Shown one piece after another: positions 55,905 to 64,000 of a stretch of 64,000 nucleotides of DNA. The DNA lies in the NCBI RefSeq assembly GCF_002900365.1, contig NZ_CP025980.1:1-64000 (forward strand), in the 5' to 3' direction. Origin of the DNA: Escherichia marmotae. GTDB taxonomy: Bacteria; Pseudomonadota; Gammaproteobacteria; Enterobacterales; Enterobacteriaceae. Numbering within the stretch: the stretch's first letter is position 1; each line of letters opens with the position of its first letter. The notes under the pieces were generated by a model. The model saw only the letters and a program-made list of their open reading frames with translations. It was not told the DNA's origin and ran no database searches. The translations under genes and the position numbers were made by a program.

Positions 55905-56588
55905 GACTGGATATCATTTTACTAATCCTCTGTGATTTGTCAATGATAAAAACGGCATAAAATTATTATTTCAGTACATTTAAAATGTCAACAACAAGGA
56001 AAAGTGCCGGGGGATTTCAGGGTGAAAAGCGTACTTAGCATTAAAAAATAAATTCCAAGCGTGCCTTTTGTTATAATTATTTTCTTATCAAACCATTTAA
56101 CGGTTACGATTGTTATCATATATCCCCCCCCCGGAGTGGGCATTTGCTTATGATGCACATTTGTAAATATAAGGCACTGTATTTTGAACGTTATTTGTTG
56201 CAAAAAAGAAAATGACTATTTAAGTATAATAGCTCTAAATTTCAATCCGGGTCAACCACTGAAAAACAAAGGTTGAAATGTCAGTATTTTATCATATCAA
56301 TACAACCGCATTTCACGCTTTAAAAACATCCCTTTGGCTAAACAAAGATAAATTATCCCATGCACTTAAATAACACAGCATATTGAAATAACAAGCATGC
56401 ACGTCTTCTCAAGGGGGAAATAGTTTGTAAACATACAGGCACTGCTCCATTCTTATATTTCATACAGTTTTCCCAAACCTCAAATTTTTCACCACCCCCT
56501 TGTTTGTGAGATAACCAATTGATCATTCTCGCTATATTAAGGGAAGTTGCTGACGATATTTTTCCGAACTGACAACAGGGGCCGCCCC
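55905..56588. other. gene-free stretch with a C9 tract
   Basis: No supported gene. AT-rich with a C9 run near 56124-56132. It follows ipaH copy C and precedes the ART candidate, so it may hold that gene's promoter. No MxiE box seen. Confidence 0.4.
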
Positions 56589-56652
56589 AAAAAGCTGCAG
56601 CCCTGTCACATCGCAGCCGGGAAGGCTATGACTGGGGCTGCCTTTTCCTGAT
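56589..56652 (-). terminator. terminator after ipaH copy C
   Basis: The same hairpin as after ipaH copy A (GCAGCCCC..GGGCTGC then T-rich on the minus strand). The downstream identity with copy A continues for about 130 bp. Confidence 0.65.
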
Positions 56653-56691
56653 TACTCCGCTAATACGGGTTAGCTGCTATTAGTCATCATA

Positions 56692-58983
56692 TCAACGCGC
56701 CCTGTTTTCAGCTAACCGCTCCCCTGACACCTCTTCTGTCAGCTGACGGTAAATCTCCGTTTCTATCTCCTCCATTACACGCACTCCGGCCTCCCTTTCC
56801 GCATCCCCATCACCGCTCAGATCCAGCGCCGAAAGCCGCTCTGCCAGCCGCTGAGGATATTTCCTCTCCAGCATCTCATACTTCTTCTCCTCCGCCCGCG
56901 CCCAGCGCTCTGCTTCCGTTCGTTTCAGTACTGCATGCCACGGAGACCACCGCGCAAACCACTCCGCAAATTCTCTCTCCTCACGGCTGAGGACGCGCAC
57001 AAGCGCGCTACTCAGGTCATCCTCTGTCACTCCGGATACCCCGTAGAACCGCATTTCACGCACCGCGGTGCTGAGCTCCAGTTTCTCCGCCAGCATCGTC
57101 TGGAAAGCAAGACTGACTTCTATCTCATCCACAAAATGCAGCGTTCTGACTTTCTCCCGGGCTATTTCTTCCAGCACTTCCAGACGGTACATTTCACGGC
57201 CAAGGCTGAGCAGTCCTGTCAGGTCGCTGTCGAATTCCCCTTCCGAAGCCTGATGAACACGGTACGTTTTCTGCAGGTTATTCCACGTCAGGGCCACACG
57301 GTCTTCACAGCTCCGCGTCGCATCGGCGGCAACGGCAAAACACTGCTGGCGGAGTGCTTCAGACATGCTGAGTTTTTCCAGAAATTCACTCACCTGCTGA
57401 GCGAATCCCGGGGCATTGCGTGCCGTCACTGTGTCTGCAAGACGGTCGAGGAAGGCGGAGAAGGTGGCTGCGTTCTCTTCGTCTGTAAATGCCGCCCATC
57501 TCTGGGATACCTCAGACCGGAGGGACTCCGGGAACCATGCAGCCACGGCTTCAGGGAGGGAACGGACTGGCGTATGCTGCTGCCCGTCGCTCATGGAAAA
57601 GTGGATCTGGGGGCCATGGTAGTCCGGGGAGGACATCAGTTGTTGCAGAGACTGCAGGGTACGGCCTGACAAAGGGTTGCTTTCAAGGTCGACAAGGCTG
57701 ATTTCATTGAGACCAGTGATGCTTTCCGGAATATGAGTGATCTGATTATTACGAAGCCAGAATATTCTCCTCCCTTGATTATTTTCTGCTGGGAAATCTG
57801 GCAGTATTTCCAGATGATTTACACTCGCATCAATTTTTTTCAGTGATGCAGGCAATTCGGGTAGAGTGGTCAGGTGATTAAAGTGGACATTAATATGTTC
57901 CAGTGATTCAGGCAGGCCTGGGAGTCTGGCCAGCAGATTAAAGGACGCATTAAAGCTTCTTAGTGATATCGGTAATTCAGGTAGCTCTGTCAGATGATTC
58001 TGGCATATATCAATTTTTTCCAGCGATGCGGGTAATTTAGGGAGAGCCGACAGACGATTATGATCGACATTAAGAGATTTCAGCAATTCAGGTAGACCTG
58101 GAAGTACTGCCAGTTGGTTATAGCTTGTACGTAAAGTTTCCAGCGATACAGGTAACTCGGGAATAGTGGTCAGCTCATTATGAGCTACATCAAGAGATTT
58201 CAGTGACTCAGATAGTCTGGGGAGACCTGTCAAGTGATTATGGCTTGCACTAAGGTTTTTCAGCGATGCGGGGAGTTCAGGGAGCTTTGTCAGTTTGTTA
58301 TAACTCGTATCTAAAGTCACCAGCAATGCAGGTAATTCAGGAATAGTGAGCAGACGATTATTACATACATTAAGACATTCCAGAGATTCAGGAAGTCTGG
58401 GGAGTTCTGTCAGTTGATTATGGTTAGAATTAAGAGTTTCCAGCGATGCAGGTAATTCAGGAAGGACTGACAGATAATTATCTGTCACATCAAGTTTTTT
58501 GAGTGATAGCGGCAGTTCGGGGAGAGTCACTATCTTATTCCTGTTAATATGAATTTCTTCAAGAGATAATGGCAACTCAGGAAGCGTGGACAAACGATTA
58601 TTACTCACACAAAGGACTTTTAATGTTCCCGGAAGTTCAGGAAGCATCGTCAGTTTATTAGCATTGACCTCGAGCCTTTCAAGGGAATGAGGTAGCAGCG
58701 GCAACGATGTTAACGCATTATTATCAATATTGAGTGAAATTACATGATGAGGTAATATAGGAAGTGATGTCAAACCTAACCAGGATAAGTCCAGCGAACA
58801 TTCATTATTCTCCAGACATAGTTTTAGCTGGGAAAGAGCGACTTCCTTGTTTTCTCCCGGTACGGTAATTTCAGCCCATTCTGTCCATTCAGAAATATAC
58901 TGTTTATGGAGGGAAGATTCCGATATCGACTCGGTGCAAAAAATGTTTGCTGCTGATGCATAAGGTGTTTGTATGGGAAGCAT
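56692..58983 (-). CDS. ipaH: IpaH-family E3 ubiquitin ligase effector (copy C)
   Basis: About 763 residues from the ATG at 58983, picked because GAGG lies 5 bp upstream as in copies A and B; an upstream in-frame start would lack this. It has a very long LRR domain of about 17-18 repeats (LPELPASLxxLxxxxN), then the NEL ligase with catalytic Cys at about 559 (SCEDRVALTW). The C-terminus (EEVSGERLAENRAR) equals copy A. It is among the longest IpaH proteins I know of. An MxiE-like box lies about 208 bp upstream. Confidence 0.93.
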   Translation of the reverse strand: MLPIQTPYASAANIFCTESISESSLHKQYISEWTEWAEITVPGENKEVALSQLKLCLENNECSLDLSWLGLTSLPILPHHVISLNIDNNALTSLPLLPHSLERLEVNANKLTMLPELPGTLKVLCVSNNRLSTLPELPLSLEEIHINRNKIVTLPELPLSLKKLDVTDNYLSVLPELPASLETLNSNHNQLTELPRLPESLECLNVCNNRLLTIPELPALLVTLDTSYNKLTKLPELPASLKNLSASHNHLTGLPRLSESLKSLDVAHNELTTIPELPVSLETLRTSYNQLAVLPGLPELLKSLNVDHNRLSALPKLPASLEKIDICQNHLTELPELPISLRSFNASFNLLARLPGLPESLEHINVHFNHLTTLPELPASLKKIDASVNHLEILPDFPAENNQGRRIFWLRNNQITHIPESITGLNEISLVDLESNPLSGRTLQSLQQLMSSPDYHGPQIHFSMSDGQQHTPVRSLPEAVAAWFPESLRSEVSQRWAAFTDEENAATFSAFLDRLADTVTARNAPGFAQQVSEFLEKLSMSEALRQQCFAVAADATRSCEDRVALTWNNLQKTYRVHQASEGEFDSDLTGLLSLGREMYRLEVLEEIAREKVRTLHFVDEIEVSLAFQTMLAEKLELSTAVREMRFYGVSGVTEDDLSSALVRVLSREEREFAEWFARWSPWHAVLKRTEAERWARAEEKKYEMLERKYPQRLAERLSALDLSGDGDAEREAGVRVMEEIETEIYRQLTEEVSGERLAENRAR

Positions 58984-59043
58984 TGTAACCTCGATAAAAT
59001 TAAAATTCCACCTGCATAGAAAGCGGCTCTGATCCCCCTCCAA

Positions 59044-59190
59044 AGAATACCCATAACAAATGCCTGCCTATTATGATTAAGTTTAAACACAATCAAAATA
59101 AGGCAATATCTGCTGTCTTCCCTTCATAGGAATGGGTGCTCAGGTAAGGGTAAAAATATTTTTTATTATATGAAATACGCAATACCAAAA
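59044..59190. other. 5' flank of ipaH copy C
   Basis: Short AT-rich DNA between the ipaH start and its MxiE-like box, part of the probable promoter and leader. Further upstream (59208-59398) no gene is supported. Confidence 0.4.
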
Positions 59191-59207
59191 CTTTAAAAAA
59201 ACGATTC
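59191..59207 (-). promoter_or_regulatory. MxiE-box-like motif upstream of ipaH copy C
   Basis: On the minus strand GAATCGTTTTTTTAAAG differs from the consensus GTATCGTTTTTTTANAG at one base (position 2). Confidence 0.7.
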
Positions 59208-59398
59208 AAAAGAAATATCACGTGCTTGTTGATATACATCAGAGAACAAATAACAGTGCCACCATCAGCCAGGAACACATTACCGCGGGAAGAAGAGGAT
59301 AACCCACTGTTCGCGATAGAGTGTTTATACCAGCCAAAGGTGGCTAATTTTATCTGTTGTACAGGCTATGCCTAACCCGCCTTTATGTAAAGGAAGAA

Positions 59399-59650
59399 TT
59401 AACTTCTCTTTCTTTTAGGAAGGTATTTCTTCGGTAGGAATTTATTATGTTCCAATGCAATATATTTAACATCTGGAATATATTCCGAAAGCAATTTTTC
59501 ACTTTCTCTTAAAATCTCATAGTCATTAACAAACTTCGCATACGTTCGTATGCTCAATAATAAACGTTGTACACTATTTGAACTATAACGTTGTTCATCA
59601 ATACCTAATAGTATCAAGGCACTAAGCAGCCGACTTTTTTTATTCTTCAT
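59399..59650 (-). CDS. small spa-locus protein (Spa-orf11-like position)
   Basis: 83 residues, basic C-terminus (KKYLPKRKRS), no recognisable domain. In Shigella two small genes (spa-orf10 and orf11) follow spa40; this gene has the matching place and size. The assignment rests on position only. Function unknown. Confidence 0.45.
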   Translation of the reverse strand: MKNKKSRLLSALILLGIDEQRYSSNSVQRLLLSIRTYAKFVNDYEILRESEKLLSEYIPDVKYIALEHNKFLPKKYLPKRKRS

Positions 59651-59741
59651 AATAATGATGGATGTTATTTAATCTACTATTCGAAATAGCATTACTATAT
59701 TATTTTAACAATTAACATCATATAAAAGCTGACGCAAAAAT

Positions 59742-59984
59742 TTATAGGTCATCTGGTGTTTTTTCGAGAACCAACTCTAAAGCACATCGATATGCATCCT
59801 TCCGCACAGCACAACACTCGGAGGATATTTTTCTCAACAAAATGGAAATGACATCTTTGTTGTTAACAAACGATAATGATTTAGCCACTTCATTGGCAGC
59901 AGTGTTAATTATTGATGATTCAATTTCAAAAATTGAGGGATCAATACCAATTGTCTGACAAAAATTCACTCTCATGCAAAGCAT
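59742..59984 (-). CDS. small spa-locus protein (Spa-orf10-like position)
   Basis: 80 residues (EIESSIINTAANEVAKSLSF) starting 12 bp after spa40 on the same strand, so likely in the spa transcript. No known domain. A start at Met4 is also possible. Matches the place of spa-orf10 in Shigella. Confidence 0.5.
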   Translation of the reverse strand: MLCMRVNFCQTIGIDPSIFEIESSIINTAANEVAKSLSFVNNKDVISILLRKISSECCAVRKDAYRCALELVLEKTPDDL

Positions 59985-59996
59985 ACCTTCTAGCTG

Positions 59997-61025
59997 TTAA
60001 TGTGTATTTTCAACTTGCTCAAGCCAAATAATAAGGCGCAAAACCTCATCCAAGTGCTCAAGATCAACAAAACTATATTTAGAATGTGTTTTATAAAGCT
60101 TCCTTGCCAGCCTAATATCACGTATAACAGGAACACCAACTTCTGTTGCATATTTTTTTGCAGCCAACGCACACTGATTAGTTTCTACAACAGAAATAAA
60201 AGGGGCCGGTGCGATTTTAGGGTTAAAATAGATACCTATAGCTATATGCGTAGGGTTCATAACTAACATTTTAGAACTACGTATATCGGACTTTGTTTGT
60301 TCTGAAAGGATTTCAAAGTGTAGTTCACGCCTTCTAGCCTTTGTTTCGAAATGACCTTCTTGCTCTATAAACTCCCTTTTTATTTCCTGCTTGTCCATCA
60401 TCATATCTTTGATATATAAAAGAAACTCAACAACAAAATCTAAAACCAAAATAATGATAGCAAAGCCAAGGAAAAAGAATATTAAGTCCTTAAAAAGGGT
60501 ACCCCATATAACATATAAGCCGTTGATTTCAGAAAAAACCTGTAAAAAAACCAACTTGCGATTCTGAAGCCAGAAAAGATATACTGTTGCAGAAAGAACA
60601 ACCAAGAGAAAAACACTCTTAAATAACTCTTTTAAGGTTTTTATACTAAATATTTTCTTGAATCCTTTAACAGGATTCAAGACACTAAAATCAATTTTAA
60701 TGGCCTTCGTCGCTAGCACAAACTTGGTTTGTAAGAGTGTAGGCAAAATAGCGGCCATGATACAAAAAAATAAAACAAACCCTATAACCTTGAAGAAAAC
60801 AAATAAAGCAGCACGAAAAAATACACCTTCGTTGACATCAAAACCATTATATACAACATACCGATACAACTGCATTACATCATTTAAAGAAAAATATGAC
60901 GTAATCGTAAATGTACCCACTAAAAGGATAACAACTGTTGTTAAATCTTTAAATTTGAAGGATTGCCCTTTTTTCGCAGCATCCTTAAGTTTTTTTTGCG
61001 TTGGCTTCTCTGTTTTATTTGCCAT
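59997..61025 (-). CDS. spa40: T3SS autoprotease/switch protein Spa40 (SpaS/YscU family)
   Basis: 342 residues: four membrane helices in the N-terminal half and a cytoplasmic domain with the NPTH autocleavage site at 257-260 (VMNPTHIAIGIY), as in Shigella Spa40 (Asn257). Cleavage allows the switch from needle to translocator export, together with Spa32. Starts 7 bp after spa29. Confidence 0.96.
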   Translation of the reverse strand: MANKTEKPTQKKLKDAAKKGQSFKFKDLTTVVILLVGTFTITSYFSLNDVMQLYRYVVYNGFDVNEGVFFRAALFVFFKVIGFVLFFCIMAAILPTLLQTKFVLATKAIKIDFSVLNPVKGFKKIFSIKTLKELFKSVFLLVVLSATVYLFWLQNRKLVFLQVFSEINGLYVIWGTLFKDLIFFFLGFAIIILVLDFVVEFLLYIKDMMMDKQEIKREFIEQEGHFETKARRRELHFEILSEQTKSDIRSSKMLVMNPTHIAIGIYFNPKIAPAPFISVVETNQCALAAKKYATEVGVPVIRDIRLARKLYKTHSKYSFVDLEHLDEVLRLIIWLEQVENTH

Positions 61026-61032
61026 ATTATCA

Positions 61033-61800
61033 TTATCGCAATAACGAATTTATAAAAAAGCTTCTTTCACCAATGAAACTCTGAACCTTTGGGATATAAA
61101 CTGCAGAAAAACAGATAAAGACAATAAACATAGCTAACATACTTTTTATTGTCAACGATACTGAAAAAGCATTCATTTGTGGCGCAAACCGTGATAACAC
61201 ACCAAGTAAAACTTCTGAAAGTAATAACACAATCATAATTGGGCTGGCAAGAATAACAGCCTGGGTTACCAATAATCTTAAATAATCCAGTATATTGGAA
61301 ATGCTAAAGATGCACTGAGAAAACAGTGGACACATTTCGTAAGAGAGCTTAACAGACTCTAAAATAAAAGCCATACCTCCACAATATATAAAAATAGCAG
61401 CTGAGAAAAGATTCAAATACTTCGCTAATTCTGATGTATCGACACCATTTGCAGGATCAATTGAACTACTGAGAGTAGCTCCTCGCTGGTTATCAATAAT
61501 GCTACCAATAGCATGAAAAATGAAAAAAGGAAGAGATAGCGTGAAGGCAAGAAGTAGTCCAATAATTACCTCTTTGAGCAAATAAATATATATCTCATCA
61601 ATATTAAAAGCATCAACATTGATGCTATCTGAAATCAGGAGTCCCCCGGCCACAAGAAAAATCAAAGGAAGTCTAATAGCACCGGTTATCACTCCATTAT
61701 TAAAAAAAGGCAAGAAAAAAAATAATGGCGCTAACCTAACGAAAATACAAATAAGGAAAAGTATAAAAATGTGAATATTTTCAAAACTTGAAATATCCAT
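61033..61800 (-). CDS. spa29: T3SS export gate protein Spa29 (SpaR/SctT)
   Basis: 255-residue polytopic inner-membrane protein of the export gate, with helices including HIFILFLICIFVRLAPLFFF and ILASPIMIVLLLSEVLLGVL. Its start overlaps the spa9 stop by 1 bp. Full length. Confidence 0.94.
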   Translation of the reverse strand: MDISSFENIHIFILFLICIFVRLAPLFFFLPFFNNGVITGAIRLPLIFLVAGGLLISDSINVDAFNIDEIYIYLLKEVIIGLLLAFTLSLPFFIFHAIGSIIDNQRGATLSSSIDPANGVDTSELAKYLNLFSAAIFIYCGGMAFILESVKLSYEMCPLFSQCIFSISNILDYLRLLVTQAVILASPIMIVLLLSEVLLGVLSRFAPQMNAFSVSLTIKSMLAMFIVFICFSAVYIPKVQSFIGERSFFINSLLR

Positions 61801-62060
61801 TATGCGCCACTCTTTATCAACGACATAACTTCATGGCAAAAGGATAGCAAGACCTCTCCATACCAGCCAGAAAGTAGAAGCAGAGAAATAGAAACACCGA
61901 TTAGCTTTATACCAAACGGGAGAGTCTGCTCTTGTAATTGCGTTACTGTTTGCAACAATCCGATTGTAAGACCTATAATTGTAGCAATGCCAACGGGCCA
62001 TAAAGAGAAAATAAGGATAAGGTACAGTGCCTTATTACCAACATATACAATATCAGACAC
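61800..62060 (-). CDS. spa9: T3SS export gate protein Spa9 (SpaQ/SctS)
   Basis: 86 residues with two membrane helices (ALYLILIFSLWPVGIATIIG and IKLIGVSISLLLLSGW), part of the Spa24-Spa9-Spa29 helical gate. Full length. Confidence 0.94.
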   Translation of the reverse strand: MSDIVYVGNKALYLILIFSLWPVGIATIIGLTIGLLQTVTQLQEQTLPFGIKLIGVSISLLLLSGWYGEVLLSFCHEVMSLIKSGA

Positions 62061-62073
62061 AAAAACCTCTTTT

Positions 62074-62724
62074 CTAAGAAATAACTGTCATATACTGTTC
62101 AATTAAAGCCTTCGACAAGAGTCCCCAACCATCAAGAGCAACAAATAAAACTAACTTAACAGGAACGGATATAGTTATAGGACTCATCATCATCATACCA
62201 AGAGCAAGCAATATACTGGATATAACAAGATCAACCACTATAAATGGCAAATATAAGTAAAAACCTATTTTAAATGCATCCTTAATTTCACTAAGCGCAT
62301 ATGCGGGCAAAAGGGAAAATATAGAGTATTCTCTTTCATCATTATCTTTAGAAGATTCATTGTGCTCCTCATATTTTTGGAAAAAGCGAGCCAGATCTAA
62401 GTCAGTATGTTTTTTTAAATATTGCTTATATTCTGTAAGCCCTGACTCAGAAAAGGTAATAACATCAGAAATCGAATCAAATTTCCGAGAACTATTAATA
62501 TAATTTGAGTAACCAGCCTCAATAACTGGCTTCATCACAAATAAAGCCATAATCAATGCAATGCCATTCAATGTCATATTTGAAGGGACTTGCTGCAAAC
62601 CTAATGCATTTCTAACCATTACAAAAACAATAGAAAATTTGATATAACAAGTTCCTGCAGCAATCAAAAATGGTAATAATGTAAAGAATGAAAGAGTAGC
62701 TATAAGCGGCACATCACTCAGCAT
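62074..62724 (-). CDS. spa24: T3SS export gate protein Spa24 (SpaP/SctR)
   Basis: 216-residue core gate protein with four membrane helices and the family motif LQQVPSNMTLNGIALIMALF. Its start overlaps spa33 by 11 bp. Confidence 0.95.
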   Translation of the reverse strand: MLSDVPLIATLSFFTLLPFLIAAGTCYIKFSIVFVMVRNALGLQQVPSNMTLNGIALIMALFVMKPVIEAGYSNYINSSRKFDSISDVITFSESGLTEYKQYLKKHTDLDLARFFQKYEEHNESSKDNDEREYSIFSLLPAYALSEIKDAFKIGFYLYLPFIVVDLVISSILLALGMMMMSPITISVPVKLVLFVALDGWGLLSKALIEQYMTVIS

Positions 62725-63616
62725 GAACAGTCTCCTTTACCATCCATGATGTAACTTCAATACCGTAGCCATTTTCTATCGATACAAGCTCACCGCGTCC
62801 AACTAAAGAACCATTAACTTTTATCTTCACTTCCTGAACTACATTTTCTGGTAATTTAAAAACTTCATCACCAACATATCTTTTAAGATCATTCAATGTC
62901 ATTCTTTTTTCAGCGAGAAGAAACTCAACCTTAACGTTTATATCGTCATATTCCAACAATTTAACTGGGGATAATGTATCCTGAGATTCAGCTATTTCAT
63001 CTGAATCACTATGAATATTCATTTGGACTTCATTATTATCATTCACAATATAGTCTCCTATGTTCTCTTGGTTGCATAAAATTAAATTGCAAAGTGTTTG
63101 AACAATTATAATATCTCCAATTGATATCTTTTTTAAAGATTCCAAACTGAGATATGAAGAACCTAAACTAAACTCAACGGTATGAAATAACGAATTAAGT
63201 TCAACAGATGCACGTGACAATGGCATTTGATTAATAAAAACAAAACCTACTTCCGATTCGAAACAGCAAAAACGTTTTCCCTCAAGAGAGGGAACTTCAT
63301 CTTCTGATAAGCAAAATGATATGTCACTAGATAATTCTGGTATAATAAGCATATCAATTAATTCACTAAAAATACTTTTTGAAAGCCTTAACAGTGAATC
63401 TTTTTTAGCAAATTTAGAAAATTCTGGATATAAATTTTTCAACCATGAAAACGTATCAATATAGATAATCCAATGACCATCGGTAGATGACAAGGACATA
63501 ACCCCTTCTTTCGGAGGAGGAGCTACGTAAGTTTCAATATTGAAACGATGAGATAACTGTTTAGCATATAACTTTTGTAAATTTTCATGTAGATCGAATT
63601 TTCGAAGTTTTAGCAT
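62714..63616 (-). CDS. spa33: T3SS C-ring/sorting-platform protein Spa33 (SpaO/SctQ)
   Basis: 300 residues (293 in Shigella) with a C-terminal SPOA domain from about residue 225 (VEFLLAEKRMTLNDLKRYVG). In Shigella an internal start gives a short Spa33-C form; the same may occur here. It builds the cytoplasmic sorting platform that orders secretion. Overlaps spa32 by 7 bp. Confidence 0.94.
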   Translation of the reverse strand: MLKLRKFDLHENLQKLYAKQLSHRFNIETYVAPPPKEGVMSLSSTDGHWIIYIDTFSWLKNLYPEFSKFAKKDSLLRLSKSIFSELIDMLIIPELSSDISFCLSEDEVPSLEGKRFCCFESEVGFVFINQMPLSRASVELNSLFHTVEFSLGSSYLSLESLKKISIGDIIIVQTLCNLILCNQENIGDYIVNDNNEVQMNIHSDSDEIAESQDTLSPVKLLEYDDINVKVEFLLAEKRMTLNDLKRYVGDEVFKLPENVVQEVKIKVNGSLVGRGELVSIENGYGIEVTSWMVKETVHAE

Positions 63617-64000
63617 TCTTCTTCACTCTGCTCATCATTTGCTGAACGATTGTTATTTCCTTTGTTTTCTTGGCGACTATCAAAGAGATAATTTCCATCA
63701 GAATCCTTTCCTAATAATGATTCTAATTTACTATCAACATAATTGTCAGAAGGTTTCAGAAGAAATCCAGTTGAATCCATTGATATATTTATATAATGCC
63801 CCCCACCCCATTGTTTAAAATGGTAAGTCATTTCTCCATTATTAGGCGATAAAGTTTTAGTATTTTCTGGGCTTGGTTCATTTCTAAGGTTCAAGTTTTG
63901 CTTGTCTGTCTCAATGTTCTTCTTTGCTAAATGTAATTCAATTGCTTTACTTTCTCCTGTGCTAAGTAATGGAGAGTTCCCCCCACCGATCTTATCAAAA
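63610..64000 (-). CDS. spa32: T3SS needle-length protein Spa32 (SpaN/SctP), partial
   Basis: The window holds only the last 129 residues; the frame is open to base 64000, so the gene starts outside. The end carries EMTYHFKQWGGGHYINISMD and LLKPSDNYVDSKLESLLG, the C-terminal T3S4-like domain that contacts Spa40 to set needle length. Shigella Spa32 has 292 residues. Confidence 0.9.
   Translation of the reverse strand, partial: FDKIGGGNSPLLSTGESKAIELHLAKKNIETDKQNLNLRNEPSPENTKTLSPNNGEMTYHFKQWGGGHYINISMDSTGFLLKPSDNYVDSKLESLLGKDSDGNYLFDSRQENKGNNNRSANDEQSEEEC

Overview
The window reads as part of a large, mosaic F-like virulence plasmid of the Shigella/enteroinvasive Escherichia (pINV) type. It carries the spa end of a Mxi-Spa type III secretion system (T3SS), pINV effector genes (virA, ospB, an ospC relative, three ipaH genes, an apyrase-like phoN2), an F-type oriT with gene X and a truncated traM, a yefM-yoeB addiction module, and dense insertion sequences. 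It is not a standard Shigella pINV. It also has nleB and nleF, known from attaching/effacing E. coli, and a complete type II secretion (T2SS) operon with sslE and pppA that normally sits on the E. coli chromosome. From memory, pINV-like plasmids of cryptic Escherichia lineages such as E. marmotae combine such features; the species cannot be fixed from this sequence.

Layout. 1-1.5 kb: a Rep_3 replication gene, iteron-like repeats and an IS21-family scrap. 1.5-3.5 kb: ipaH copy A. 3.6-6.1 kb: an IS3 split by IS1414, which carries the EAST1 toxin gene astA. 6.1-14.4 kb: AT-rich effector island with an ankyrin-effector tail, nleB, a secreted RNase T2, virA, a papain-like candidate effector, a DUF2726 gene and ospB. 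14.4-17.8 kb: IS debris, then F-type leading-region DNA (gene X, oriT, traM') cut by IS3. 17.8-21.3 kb: two inverted IS3 copies around nleF. 21.3-30.8 kb: nested and decayed IS630, IS66, IS1111, IS256 and Tn3 remnants around phoN2, ending in a second IS1414/astA. 31-36.4 kb: ipaH copy B, ISNCY fragments, and an OspC-like protein with DUF4116-type repeats. 37-38.3 kb: yefM-yoeB and small unknown genes. 38.4-54.9 kb: gspM to gspC, yghG, pppA and sslE, all on the minus strand and GC-rich. 55.2-59 kb: a candidate ADP-ribosyltransferase and ipaH copy C. 59.4-64 kb: two small spa-locus genes, then spa40, spa29, spa9, spa24, spa33 and partial spa32.

How it works together. The spa genes encode the T3SS export gate, cytoplasmic ring and needle-length protein. 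The effector genes encode its cargo: E3 ligases (IpaH), a Rab GAP (VirA), arginine-modifying enzymes (NleB, OspC-like), a cysteine protease (OspB) and a caspase inhibitor (NleF). Motifs matching or resembling the MxiE box (GTATCGTTTTTTTANAG) lie upstream of phoN2, all three ipaH genes, ospB and nleF, which suggests one shared secretion-activity-dependent circuit. The T2SS exports SslE, a surface metalloprotease. REP elements inside the T2SS block point to a chromosomal origin for it. Loss of traM's 3' end beside an apparently intact oriT suggests a plasmid that cannot transfer itself but might be mobilised in trans.
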